NCBI GenBank assembly: GCA_947623505.1
Contig: CANQGT010000005.1
Location: 62,001 to 126,000, forward strand
Direction of reading: 5' to 3'
DNA from: an uncultured Clostridia bacterium
Lineage (GTDB): Bacteria > Bacillota > Clostridia > Oscillospirales > Acutalibacteraceae
DNA length: 64,000 bases
Under the pieces are notes generated by a model. That model was not told the DNA's origin, ran no database searches, and worked only from the letters and a program-made list of their open reading frames with translations. This document shows, piece by piece, positions 1 to 8,511 of the stretch. Every line of letters starts with the position of its first letter. Within the stretch, counting starts at the first letter, position 1. Made by a program: the position numbers and the translations under genes.

Positions 1-407
1 ACGCCGTTATCGGTTATCAGTCCGTCATCAACCGAGGCTCTGCCCAAGGTTCGGTCAAGAGTTCTGCGGGTTCCGCCTAAATTTTTTGACTTTTTGAAAG
101 AAAGAGCCTTGTTTTCGATTATAATCTCCGCGAAATCGGGCGCGCCGTTCTTTCTAAGGATATAAAATTTAACGGCGGGAGTTTCAACGACGATATGCTT
201 TTTATCCTCTTTCACCGAAAATTTAACGGCGGGAAAACGCCTGAACCACACGGCGTAGCTTGGCAGATCGGTAAAACTCCTGCTATTTGAAAATTCAAAG
301 CGGATAAGCCGTTCCGTTAAAACCGTAACTCTGTAATCTTTTCCTATGTATATCTGTGAATTGCCCGCCTTTGCGTCAACAGACGCGATCAGTGAGGATT
401 TAAGCAT
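1..407 (-). CDS. Glycoside hydrolase family 31 (alpha-glucosidase-like), 5' part only
   Basis: The first 135 codons of a minus-strand gene are present; the rest lies beyond the left edge. The ATG at 405-407 follows an AAAGGGG ribosome site about 8 bases upstream. Near the visible end there is NLGGTRRTLD followed by a DGL segment, the pattern that precedes the catalytic domain in GH31 alpha-glucosidases and alpha-xylosidases, and the preceding residues fit the N-terminal beta-sandwich (galactose-mutarotase-like) domain. The enzyme would hydrolyse terminal alpha-glycosidic bonds of oligosaccharides; no signal peptide is visible, so it is probably cytoplasmic. It sits 79 bases after tyrS on the same strand but has no functional tie to it. 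The catalytic aspartates are outside the window, so substrate cannot be stated. Confidence 0.7.
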   Translation of the reverse strand, partial: MLKSSLIASVDAKAGNSQIYIGKDYRVTVLTERLIRFEFSNSRSFTDLPSYAVWFRRFPAVKFSVKEDKKHIVVETPAVKFYILRKNGAPDFAEIIIENKALSFKKSKNLGGTRRTLDRTLGRASVDDGLITDNG

Positions 408-486
408 AATTATTACCCCTTTCATTGACTATGCCTAATATACCGACTATATACAGATTTTCGGGAAATCGCTTTGATTTTTAAAG

Positions 487-1716
487 TTAAAAATTGTTGA
501 TAAACTTATGAAATACCTTTTTACCTTTTTTGATAATAACGCCTTTAGCGCCGAATTCGTCTTTTTTTACCGAAAAAGCGAAATCGGTTATTTTTTCGTC
601 GTTTACGGAAACCCCGCCCTGAGAGATTAGCCGTCTCGCCTCGCTTTTTGATTTGACAAGGCAGGATTTCACAAGCATATCGACGAGCGAAATCTCGCTG
701 TCCGTGAAATCGCCGTCCTCAAGGACGGTGGTGGGCATATCGGCGCTGTCGGCTCCTTTGACGAACAGAGCCCTCGCCGCGTCCTGCGCCTTTCTTGCCT
801 CTTCCTCGCCGTGAACAAGCTTTGTAAGCTCAAAGGCAAGAATCTCTTTGGCTCTGTTGAGTTGGGCTCCCTTCCATTCGTTCATCTTATCTATTTCCTC
901 AATCGGCAGGAATGTAAGCATTCTTATACATTTAAGCACATCGGAATCGGCAACGTTGCGCCAGTATTGATAAAAATCATAAGGCGAAGTTTTATTCGGA
1001 TCGAGCCAAACGGCGTTGCCCGCCGTCTTCCCCATCTTGTTGCCCTGCGAATCGGTAAGCAGCGTTATTGTCATAGCGTGAGCGTCCTTGCCGAGCTTTT
1101 TGCGTATAAGCTCCGTACCGCCGAGCATATTGCTCCATTGATCGTCTCCACCGAACTGCATATTGCAGCCGTAATTCTGAAACAGATGATAAAAGTCGTA
1201 TGACTGCATTATCATATAGTTAAATTCAAGAAATGACAGCCCTCTTTCCATTCGCTGTTTATAGCATTCGGCGCGAAGCATATTGTTTACCGAAAAACAA
1301 GCGCCGACCTCGCGCAAAACCTCAACATAATTCAAGCTCATAAGCCAGTCGGCGTTATTTACCATAAGCGCTTTGCCGTCCGAAAAATCTATAAAGCGCT
1401 CCATTTGCTTTTTGAAGCAGGCGGCGTTGCGGTCTATATCCTCCCTCGTAAGCATTTTGCGCATATCCGTTCTTCCCGAAGGATCGCCTATCATCGTGGT
1501 GCCTCCGCCTATAAGCGCAATAGGCTTATTTCCCGCGTCCTGAAGCCTTTTCATAAGCGTAAGAGCCATAAAATGGCCGGCGGTAAGACTGTCCGCGGTG
1601 CAGTCAAAGCCGATATAAAACACCGCCTTGCCGCTGTTTACCATTTCCCTTATCTCTTCCTCGTCGGTGACCTGAGCGATAAGCCCGCGCGCCTTAAGTT
1701 CCTCATAAACTCCCAT
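487..1716 (-). CDS. tyrS: Tyrosyl-tRNA synthetase
   Basis: 409-residue class I aminoacyl-tRNA synthetase that charges tRNA-Tyr. The class I signature appears as AGHFMA (about residue 45), the KMSKS loop as KMGKT (about 233) followed by AVWLD, and the C-terminal 65 residues form an S4 RNA-binding domain (LVKSKSEARRLISQGGV). The length is normal for the bacterial TyrS group. A longer open frame begins inside recN, but the ATG at 1714-1716 is preceded by AGGAGG and gives the expected N terminus MGVYEELKARG. The start lies 4 bases after the recN stop, so translation is probably coupled and tyrS is the last gene of the recN operon. No T-box leader precedes it, consistent with transcription from upstream. 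Confidence 0.96.
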   Translation of the reverse strand: MGVYEELKARGLIAQVTDEEEIREMVNSGKAVFYIGFDCTADSLTAGHFMALTLMKRLQDAGNKPIALIGGGTTMIGDPSGRTDMRKMLTREDIDRNAACFKKQMERFIDFSDGKALMVNNADWLMSLNYVEVLREVGACFSVNNMLRAECYKQRMERGLSFLEFNYMIMQSYDFYHLFQNYGCNMQFGGDDQWSNMLGGTELIRKKLGKDAHAMTITLLTDSQGNKMGKTAGNAVWLDPNKTSPYDFYQYWRNVADSDVLKCIRMLTFLPIEEIDKMNEWKGAQLNRAKEILAFELTKLVHGEEEARKAQDAARALFVKGADSADMPTTVLEDGDFTDSEISLVDMLVKSCLVKSKSEARRLISQGGVSVNDEKITDFAFSVKKDEFGAKGVIIKKGKKVFHKFINNF

Positions 1717-1720
1717 TTTA

Positions 1721-3391
1721 TCAGTCCTCCTGTGACAAAAGCATTTCCTCCGCACTCTTCAGCAGTGAATCCGTTATATTGAGCCCGCCCATTATCCTCG
1801 CGAGTTCCCTCTTTCTGCCGTCAAAATCAAGAGAAGTTACTTTTGTGTATGTTTTTTCGTTTTCAAAATCCTTTGTAATCAAAAAATGCTCGTCCGCAAA
1901 CGCCGCTATCTGCGCCGAATGCGTAACGGTTATCACCTGTGTATCTTTAGAAACGGCTTTCAGTTTTTGCCCGATTTTTCCGCTTGCGCGGCCGGATACT
2001 CCCGTATCCACCTCGTCAAATATAAGCGTGCCGACTGCGTCCGTTTTCGCCAAAACGTTTTTTATCGCAAGCATTATTCTCGAAAGCTCTCCGCCTGAAG
2101 CTATTTTCGCGAGCGGCTTCGGCGGCTCGCCCGGATTTGTGGAAATAAGAAATTCTATTTTATCCACTCCGTTCGCGGAAAGGTTGCCGTGTTCAAATTT
2201 AACGGAAAATCTTATTTTCGGCATATCAAGAAATTCAAGCTGCTCTCTTACTGCCGCCTCAAACCGCTTAGCCGTGCGTTTTCTGAAATCGGAAAGCTCC
2301 TCCGCCTTTTTCGCGGTTTTTTCAAGCAGAGCCGAATATTCTTCGGTAAGGCGTTCAAGCTCTTCGTCGCTGCTTAAAATCGCGTTTCTTTCGGCGCGCG
2401 CCTTATTCAGATAATCAACTATATTTTCCTCACTGCCGCCGTATTTCAAACCCAACTTATAGAGAGCGTCAAGCCGCTCTCCCACTCTTTCGCGCTCTCC
2501 CTCGTCAAATTCAAAATCCGAACGCTCGGATAAAAGAATATCGTTTGCCTCCTCCAAGAGTTCAAGCGCGTCTGCTATTTTGGAGGCGGCGCTTTTGAGC
2601 TTGTCGGTCGCGCCCTTAACGGCGGAAAGCTCTTTTAAAACGGAAGAAAGAGATACCGACGCTCCCTCGATCTCCTCTCCGCCCTTTATAACTGAAACAG
2701 CGGAATCAATGGCGGATACGGCGGCTTCGGAATTATCAATCATAAGTTTTTTCTTCGTGAGCTCAGCGTGCTCGCCCACGCGCACGTTTGCCCGTTCAAT
2801 CTCTTTTATCTGATAATCGAGCAAATCCAGGTTTTTCTCTTTGTTCTCCTCGTCAGATGTAAGCGAACGAAGCCGTCTGCGAACGGAGATAAGCTCGTGA
2901 AATAAATCTCTGTATTCTGAAAGCGGGGCATTCTCGCCGCCGAGCCTGTCGATATAAGTATAATGCTCATCGGGATTGAGAAGCTGCTGACTGTCGTGCT
3001 GACCGTGGATATTCACAAGAAGCCTGCCGACTTCTTTAAGAATAGAGGCGGTCGCGGGGAATCCGTTTATTCTGCAAACCGATTTTCCGTTTTCCGAAAT
3101 TCGGCGGGACAAAAGAAGCACGCCGTCCTCATCGGCGCCAAAGCCGAGCTCGGCGATTCCTTTGGCGGCCTCCGCTGAAATATCCTCAAAAGAAGCGCTT
3201 ACAAAAGCGTGGTCAGCGCCGTGGCGCACAAGTTCGCGTGAAGTGCGTTCGCCGAGAATAGCGTTTATACTGTCCACTACTATTGATTTTCCGGCTCCCG
3301 TTTCTCCGGTAAGGACATTCAGACCTCTGTTAAATTCTATCCTTGCCTTTTCTATAACGGCTATGTTCTCAATACTAAGAGTTCTTAACAT
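1721..3391 (-). CDS. recN: DNA repair protein RecN (SMC-like ATPase)
   Basis: 556-residue SMC-family ATPase acting early in double-strand-break repair, bringing broken ends together for recombination. The Walker A motif GETGAGKS lies at about residues 30-37 and the ABC-type signature IASGGELSR at about 430, followed by Walker B LIFDEVDTG; the middle is a long charged coiled coil. The length matches the family. The 5' end overlaps the argR stop by 17 bases and the 3' end is 4 bases from tyrS. The argR-recN pair in this order is the standard Firmicute arrangement. No SOS box could be identified because the gene starts inside argR. Confidence 0.97.
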   Translation of the reverse strand: MLRTLSIENIAVIEKARIEFNRGLNVLTGETGAGKSIVVDSINAILGERTSRELVRHGADHAFVSASFEDISAEAAKGIAELGFGADEDGVLLLSRRISENGKSVCRINGFPATASILKEVGRLLVNIHGQHDSQQLLNPDEHYTYIDRLGGENAPLSEYRDLFHELISVRRRLRSLTSDEENKEKNLDLLDYQIKEIERANVRVGEHAELTKKKLMIDNSEAAVSAIDSAVSVIKGGEEIEGASVSLSSVLKELSAVKGATDKLKSAASKIADALELLEEANDILLSERSDFEFDEGERERVGERLDALYKLGLKYGGSEENIVDYLNKARAERNAILSSDEELERLTEEYSALLEKTAKKAEELSDFRKRTAKRFEAAVREQLEFLDMPKIRFSVKFEHGNLSANGVDKIEFLISTNPGEPPKPLAKIASGGELSRIMLAIKNVLAKTDAVGTLIFDEVDTGVSGRASGKIGQKLKAVSKDTQVITVTHSAQIAAFADEHFLITKDFENEKTYTKVTSLDFDGRKRELARIMGGLNITDSLLKSAEEMLLSQED

Positions 3392-3845
3392 TCAAAGACT
3401 TCTCCAAACTGCTCTTAAAGCCCTGCGCTTCCTCGGCGGATTTGCAAAGCACAAAAATGGTGTCGTCACCCGCTATCGTTCCCAAAACGCCGCCCCACTG
3501 CATTGAATCTATCGCCGCGCACGCCGCTCCGGCCATACCCGAAAAACATTTGACACAGGCAAAATTTCCTGCGTTGTCAACGCTTATAACGGAATCCGCA
3601 AAAATACCCGCGGCACGGGTGGAAAACGCGTCCTTATCGCTTTTTCTTACGGTGGAATAGACGTATCTTCCGCTTTCGGAAAGATCCTTAACAAGCCTTA
3701 ATTCCTTAATATCCCTTGAAATTGTGGCCTGCGTTACCTCGTAGCCCGCCTCAAGAAGACGTGACTGGAGTTCTTCCTGTGTTTCAACGCTTCCGTTTTT
3801 AATTATATCAAGTATTTTAGCCTGCCGTCTCTTTTTCATAATCAC
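3375..3845 (-). CDS. argR: Arginine repressor ArgR/AhrC
   Basis: 156-residue transcription factor controlling arginine biosynthesis and catabolism. Residues 1-75 form the winged helix (KILDIIKNG, VTQATISRDIKEL), and the C-terminal hexamerisation and arginine-binding core carries the hallmark GTIAGDDT. The start ATG at 3845 overlaps the nadK stop as ATGA, which fixes the first of two possible methionines. It is translationally coupled to nadK upstream and overlaps recN downstream. No arginine biosynthesis gene is in the window, so its targets lie elsewhere; the placement reflects conserved synteny rather than local regulation. Confidence 0.95.
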   Translation of the reverse strand: MIMKKRRQAKILDIIKNGSVETQEELQSRLLEAGYEVTQATISRDIKELRLVKDLSESGRYVYSTVRKSDKDAFSTRAAGIFADSVISVDNAGNFACVKCFSGMAGAACAAIDSMQWGGVLGTIAGDDTIFVLCKSAEEAQGFKSSLEKSLNVKNS

Positions 3846-4699
3846 GATCTTCTTTCTATGATTTTCTTTTTCATAACCTCATAAAAATTATCCGGTTTCA
3901 GTCGGATAAGCCTCGCCTTATATTGAGAAAGCGAAACCGTTATTTTACTGTCCGCCGTGATTTTGACGGCGTCCTCTCCGTCGCAGGTAAGCACTGAGTG
4001 ATTGTTTATATCGCTTTTAAGCTCCACGCAAAGCGTGCTTGAACTGCTGACAACAATGCTTCTGTCCATAAGCGAATGGGGGCAGATAGCGGTAATCACA
4101 AAGCAGTTAAGATCGGGGCTTAAAACAGGCCCGCCTGCCGCAAGACTGTAAGCGGTTGAGCCTGTGGGAGTGGAAACGATAACGCCGTCGGCGCGCAAAT
4201 CAAGAAGCGCCCTGCCCTCGCTCGTTATGTTAATATCTATAAGCCTTGAAAAATCGCCCCTTGAAAAAACCGCGTCGTTAAGGCAGTGATAAGTTTCTTT
4301 GACGGAGCTGTTTTCAACAATCTGCGCTTTCAGCATAATCCGTTCGTCTATCTTATAATTGCCGCGGGCAAGATTTTCAAGCAGAGAAAGCTCGTTTTTT
4401 TCAATTCCGCTCAAAAAACCAAGCCTTCCCGCATTTATTCCGAGAATGCTTTTTCCGCATATCGCGGCGTTTTTCGCGGCTTTCACCGTAGAACCGTCTC
4501 CGCCGATAACAAGCGCGGCGTCGCACACTTCCATAAGCCTGCTTTCGGGAAGAAACGAAACAGGTAAATCGGAAAGCAGCGAAGTAAAATCATCAGAAAC
4601 AAAAACGCTGCAACCTGAATTATAAAGAATCCGCGCGGCGCTTTCGGCAATCGGCAAAATTGAATTGCCGTTAAGATTTCCGAATAACGATATATTCAT
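3842..4699 (-). CDS. nadK: NAD kinase
   Basis: 285-residue cytoplasmic kinase that phosphorylates NAD to NADP. The diagnostic GGDGST motif is near residue 67, the NDAVF segment near 140, and the conserved TPTGSTAYSLAAGGP stretch near 178-192 completes the family pattern. The length is normal. It overlaps tlyA upstream (ATGA at 4696-4699) and argR downstream (ATGA at 3842-3845), so the three genes are read as one translational unit. nadK between tlyA and argR is frequent in Clostridia. Confidence 0.96.
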   Translation of the reverse strand: MNISLFGNLNGNSILPIAESAARILYNSGCSVFVSDDFTSLLSDLPVSFLPESRLMEVCDAALVIGGDGSTVKAAKNAAICGKSILGINAGRLGFLSGIEKNELSLLENLARGNYKIDERIMLKAQIVENSSVKETYHCLNDAVFSRGDFSRLIDINITSEGRALLDLRADGVIVSTPTGSTAYSLAAGGPVLSPDLNCFVITAICPHSLMDRSIVVSSSSTLCVELKSDINNHSVLTCDGEDAVKITADSKITVSLSQYKARLIRLKPDNFYEVMKKKIIERRS

Positions 4700-5502
4700 A
4701 AAAGCTCCTTGTGCGATCGCTCAACCACCGCCGAAACGTCGATTTCATCGGCAACTTTCGGCTCGCACGATTTTAAAAGATAAATAAGATATTCTATATT
4801 GCCCTCGGGGCCTTTTATGGGGGAAAAATCGAGACCTCCAACCGAAAAACCGTTGCCGACAGCAAGATTTACGGTGTTTTCCACAACTTCAATGTGAACG
4901 CCGGCGTCTCTGACAACGCCCTTTTTTCCCACCTTTTCCTTACCCGCCTCAAACTGCGGCTTTATAAGGCACACCGCGGAACCGCCATCGGCGAGAAAGC
5001 TGTTTAAATTCGGCAAAATATGCCTGAGTGATATGAACGAAACGTCAACGGAAGCGAAGTCGATTTTGTCCTTTATCTCTTCCTCCGTGACGTAACGGAA
5101 ATTTGTTCTTTCAAGATTAACGACTCTGCCGTCGCACCTCAGTTTCCAAGCGAGCTGACCGTAGCCCACATCCACGGAATACACCTTAGCGGCTCCGTTC
5201 ATTAGCATACAGTCCGTAAAACCGCCGGTGGAGGCGCCGACGTCCATACATATTTTTCCGTTTAACGAAACGGGAAATACCTCAAGAGCCTTTTCAAGCT
5301 TGAAACCGCCTCGGCTAACATATTTCGGCGCTCCGCCTCTTACCTCGATTAAATCGCCGCTTTTTATTTCTGTTCCCGCTTTGACGGTTTTTTGATTGTT
5401 GACATATACCTGACCCGCCATTATCATTGCCTTTGCCTTTTCGCGGCTCGGCGCAAAGCCTTTTTCAAACACGGCGTAGTCAAGCCTTATTTTTTCCGCC
5501 AT
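4696..5502 (-). CDS. tlyA: TlyA-family rRNA 2'-O-methyltransferase (hemolysin A family)
   Basis: 268-residue protein with an N-terminal S4 RNA-binding domain (SREKAKAMIMAGQVYVN, about 18-35) and a C-terminal FtsJ-like Rossmann methyltransferase domain, whose SAM-binding motif is DVGASTGGFTD at about 85. Family members methylate ribose in 16S and 23S rRNA using SAM. The KPQFEAG segment near 183 is also typical. The 5' end overlaps dxs by 23 bases and the 3' end overlaps nadK by 4, matching the dxs-tlyA-nadK-argR-recN order. The name hemolysin is historical, and no secretion signal is present. Confidence 0.92.
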   Translation of the reverse strand: MAEKIRLDYAVFEKGFAPSREKAKAMIMAGQVYVNNQKTVKAGTEIKSGDLIEVRGGAPKYVSRGGFKLEKALEVFPVSLNGKICMDVGASTGGFTDCMLMNGAAKVYSVDVGYGQLAWKLRCDGRVVNLERTNFRYVTEEEIKDKIDFASVDVSFISLRHILPNLNSFLADGGSAVCLIKPQFEAGKEKVGKKGVVRDAGVHIEVVENTVNLAVGNGFSVGGLDFSPIKGPEGNIEYLIYLLKSCEPKVADEIDVSAVVERSHKELL

Positions 5503-7333
5503 TTAATACCTCTTTGACAATGCTTTTTCTGTCCAATCCGTAAAGCTCAAGCTGCCTGCACACGCTTGCCTGCTTAACAAATTCATTGCTTACCGCATAG
5601 TGCCGGTATTTTACCCTAATGCCCCGTTCCGCAAGCATTTCCGCAAGGATTTCGCCGACGCTTCCCGCCTTTATGCTTTCTTCAAAGAAAAACACCTTTT
5701 TGGCCTTTTTTATCAGTTCCAAAACGCTCTCGTCAACGGGCTTTATCGTGTTGAGCTTAATAAGGAAAGCGTCGTCAAGGTCATTAAGCGCCGCGTAACA
5801 TTCGGAAAATTCCCTGCCGTAGCTTATTATGCAGATTTTTCCGTCACGATTGCCGAAAACGTCAAAGCTTTTCTTATTGTAGGAATAATTCTCGGGCATA
5901 TCCGACTGAACGCCGCGGGGATAGCGAATGGCGCAGGCTCCGCTGCAGCGGTAAACCGCCTGACCGAGCATAAGCGAAAGCTCTTCATAGCTTGACGGAG
6001 AAAAAACGGTGATATTCGGAACGGAATTGAAAAACGAAACGTCAAACACGCCTTGGTGGGATTCGCCGTCTTCGCCAACAAGACCGGCTCTGTCAACGGC
6101 AATAATGATTTTAAGATTCTGCATTGCAACGTCGTGGATAAGCTGGTCATACGAACGCTGTAAAAACGTTGAATAAACGGCGAAAACGGGGATCATTCCG
6201 TTTTTCGCGAGGCCGCTCGCGAATGTAACCGCGTGCTGCTCGGCGATACCGACGTCAAAAAAGCGTTTAGGAAACATATTTGAGAACTTTTCAAGGCCTG
6301 TTCCGGAGGCCATTGCGGCTGTTATGCAGCATATTCTCGAATCTTTTTCGGCGAGAGAGCAAACGGTTTTTCCGAAAATATCGGAAAATCCCTCCGAGGA
6401 AGAATACGGCTCGCCTGTTGAAACGTTGAACTTTCCGATACCGTGAAACTGAGTGGGATTTTTTTCCGCGGGGCCGTATCCCTTGCCTTTAATGGTGTTT
6501 ACATAAATCAGCACGGAATGAGTGTGAGCCTTCGCGGCGTTCAAAACGCCCTCAAGATGCTCCAAATCATGGCCGTCGATAGGTCCGTAATAACGAAATC
6601 CGAGATCCTCGAAAAAAGTGGCGTTTTTATAAACTCTTTTTCTTATTTTGGTATTAAATTCGGTGAGCATTTTGTTGATATGTACACCGATCTTGGGAAT
6701 TTTCGCAATGAACCGCCGCGCGTTCGATTTAAAAGTAAAATATTTTTTTGAAGTTCTTACGGTGGTAAGATGCTTTGACATGGTGCCGACGTTTTTGCTT
6801 ATCGACATATTGTTGTTGTTTACTATAACAATAAGATTGTCGCTTCCGTCGCCGGCGTTGTTCAGCGCCTCATACGCGAGGCCGCCCGTAAGCGCGCCGT
6901 CTCCGACCACGGCAACTACCTTTCCCTTTTCTCCCCTGAGCTTTTTGGCCTTTGCAAGACCTATCGCCTGAGAAACGGCAACGCTCGAATGGCCGCTTGA
7001 AAAAATATCGTAATCGCTTTCATTCGGGCGGGTAAATCCGCTTATTCCGCCTTCCTTGCGGAGCGTGGAAAAAGCGGATTTTCTTCCCGTTAAGATTTTA
7101 TGCGTGTAGCACTGATGGCCAACGTCAAAAACTATCTGATCCGTCGGAGCTGAGAAAACTCTGTGCAAAGCTACGGTGAGTTCTACAACGCCGAGATTTG
7201 AGGCAAGATGACCTCCGTTTTCGGAAACGGTTTCTATAATAATTTCCCTTATCTCGGAACAGAGCTCTTCAAGCTCCGATTTATCGAGCTTTTTTAAATC
7301 CTTCGGAGAATCAACTTTATCAAGAACGGACAT
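5480..7333 (-). CDS. dxs: 1-deoxy-D-xylulose-5-phosphate synthase
   Basis: 617-residue thiamine-diphosphate enzyme that condenses pyruvate and glyceraldehyde 3-phosphate in the first step of the MEP isoprenoid pathway. Visible elements are DVGHQCYTHK near 70, the ThDP motif GDGALTGGLAYEALNNAG with NNNN near 145-175, and the transketolase-type pyrimidine domain with DVGIAEQHA near 360, whose glutamate activates ThDP. The C-terminal domain is complete. It follows ispA by 100 bases and overlaps tlyA. Pairing with ispA places early and prenyl-chain steps of isoprenoid synthesis together. Confidence 0.97.
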   Translation of the reverse strand: MSVLDKVDSPKDLKKLDKSELEELCSEIREIIIETVSENGGHLASNLGVVELTVALHRVFSAPTDQIVFDVGHQCYTHKILTGRKSAFSTLRKEGGISGFTRPNESDYDIFSSGHSSVAVSQAIGLAKAKKLRGEKGKVVAVVGDGALTGGLAYEALNNAGDGSDNLIVIVNNNNMSISKNVGTMSKHLTTVRTSKKYFTFKSNARRFIAKIPKIGVHINKMLTEFNTKIRKRVYKNATFFEDLGFRYYGPIDGHDLEHLEGVLNAAKAHTHSVLIYVNTIKGKGYGPAEKNPTQFHGIGKFNVSTGEPYSSSEGFSDIFGKTVCSLAEKDSRICCITAAMASGTGLEKFSNMFPKRFFDVGIAEQHAVTFASGLAKNGMIPVFAVYSTFLQRSYDQLIHDVAMQNLKIIIAVDRAGLVGEDGESHQGVFDVSFFNSVPNITVFSPSSYEELSLMLGQAVYRCSGACAIRYPRGVQSDMPENYSYNKKSFDVFGNRDGKICIISYGREFSECYAALNDLDDAFLIKLNTIKPVDESVLELIKKAKKVFFFEESIKAGSVGEILAEMLAERGIRVKYRHYAVSNEFVKQASVCRQLELYGLDRKSIVKEVLNGGKNKA

Positions 7334-7433
7334 TTACCTTATCAACTCTTTTCAATCGGGCACGATTAAAAGAAAACCGCGTCCTTACCGTGATATATTA
7401 TCACAGAATGTATAAAAATGCAACAGTCGTATA

Positions 7434-8318
7434 TTATTTAACTCTTTGAGTAAGATACGCGGCAAGGGCTTCAAGAAAATCGGCGTTTTCAAAAGCCTTC
7501 AATTCAAAAACGGCCTGCGCCGTGAGCTCCTCAACATCGCTTTGCGATTTTTCAAGACCAATCAGCGAAACGTAGGTGGTTTTCTCGTTTTCGGCATCGG
7601 AGCCTACAGGCTTGCCCAATACGGCGCTGTCTCCCACAACGTCAAGAATATCGTCCTTTATCTGAAAAGCGATACCAAGCTTATACGCGAAATTATACGC
7701 GGCTTTCAGTTTCATATCGTCCGCACCCGCCGCGATACAGCCCAAAAGGCAGGCGGCGGCTATAAGCGCGCCTGTTTTAAGCCGATGAACGCTCAAAAGC
7801 TGCTTTAAATCCGGATTTTCGCTTTCATATTTAAGATCGATTATCTGGCCGCCTATCATACCGTCCACTCCCGCTTTTTGAGACAAAAGCAAAACCGCGT
7901 TCGCCTTTTTTTCGGCGGAAAGCGTTGATGAAGCGATTATCTCAAAGGCGTGAGTAAGCAAGGCGTCGCCGGCAAGAAGAGCGGTGGCCTCGCCGAATTT
8001 TTTGTGGCAGCTCGGCTTTCCCCTTCTGAAATCGTCATCGTCCATACAGGGCAGATCATCGTGAATAAGGCTGTAGGTATGCACAAATTCAACGGCGCAG
8101 GCAAAATCAAGAGCGTCCAGCGCTGTTGAGCCGCAAGCCTTGGCAAATTCAATGCACAAAATCGGCCTGAGTCTTTTACCGCCGTTTATAAGGCTGTACC
8201 GCATAGCCTCGGCAACCTCGTCCTGCCCGTCGCGGCATGGAGGAATATGTTTTAAAAGAGCCTCGTTTACAAGCTCTGCGTCTTCATTCAGTAAAATTTC
8301 AAATTCTTTTTTATTCAT
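7434..8318 (-). CDS. ispA: Polyprenyl synthetase, farnesyl/geranyl diphosphate synthase type
   Basis: 294-residue all-helical prenyltransferase that joins isopentenyl diphosphate to an allylic diphosphate. The first aspartate-rich motif reads DDLPCMDDDDFRRGKP (about 85-100), GGQIID lies near 157, and the second aspartate-rich motif KDDILD lies near 217. The residues before the first motif (HTYSLIHDD) resemble short-chain farnesyl diphosphate synthases, so FPP is the likely product, though chain length cannot be settled by eye. It overlaps the xseB stop by 8 bases and is part of the xseA-xseB-ispA-dxs unit. Confidence 0.93.
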   Translation of the reverse strand: MNKKEFEILLNEDAELVNEALLKHIPPCRDGQDEVAEAMRYSLINGGKRLRPILCIEFAKACGSTALDALDFACAVEFVHTYSLIHDDLPCMDDDDFRRGKPSCHKKFGEATALLAGDALLTHAFEIIASSTLSAEKKANAVLLLSQKAGVDGMIGGQIIDLKYESENPDLKQLLSVHRLKTGALIAAACLLGCIAAGADDMKLKAAYNFAYKLGIAFQIKDDILDVVGDSAVLGKPVGSDAENEKTTYVSLIGLEKSQSDVEELTAQAVFELKAFENADFLEALAAYLTQRVK

Positions 8319-8511
8319 CGCTTTGTTCCTTATTTATTACCGTAACCTTTTGCTTTGCTTCGTCAAGCTTTCGGCTGCAAAAAGCCGCAAGCGAGGTGCC
8401 CTCCTCAAAAAGCTTCATACTTTCGTCAAGCGGCACTTCGTTTTTTTCAAGCAAAGCGGTTATTTCCTCAAGCCTTTTTAACGCGCTTTCGTATGTTTTT
8501 TCGTTATCCAT
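8311..8511 (-). CDS. xseB: Exodeoxyribonuclease VII small subunit
   Basis: 66-residue acidic helical protein with the family signature TYESALKRLEEITALLE and a second helix (DESMKLFEEGTSLA). Several copies bind XseA to form exonuclease VII, which degrades single-stranded DNA from both ends. The start overlaps the end of xseA by 8 bases and the stop overlaps ispA by 8, so translation is coupled. Size and position are both as expected. Confidence 0.95.
   Translation of the reverse strand: MDNEKTYESALKRLEEITALLEKNEVPLDESMKLFEEGTSLAAFCSRKLDEAKQKVTVINKEQSDE

Noticed and set aside
408-1720. T-box riboswitch before tyrS
   Set aside because: tyrS starts 4 bases after recN, leaving no room for a leader; none is seen.
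811-1782. Plus-strand open frames over tyrS
   Set aside because: They lie antisense to a gene with complete family motifs, have no ribosome site and read as basic low-information protein.
1779-3506. Long plus-strand open frames over recN
   Set aside because: Antisense frames kept open by codon bias of recN; serine/leucine rich with no recognisable domain.
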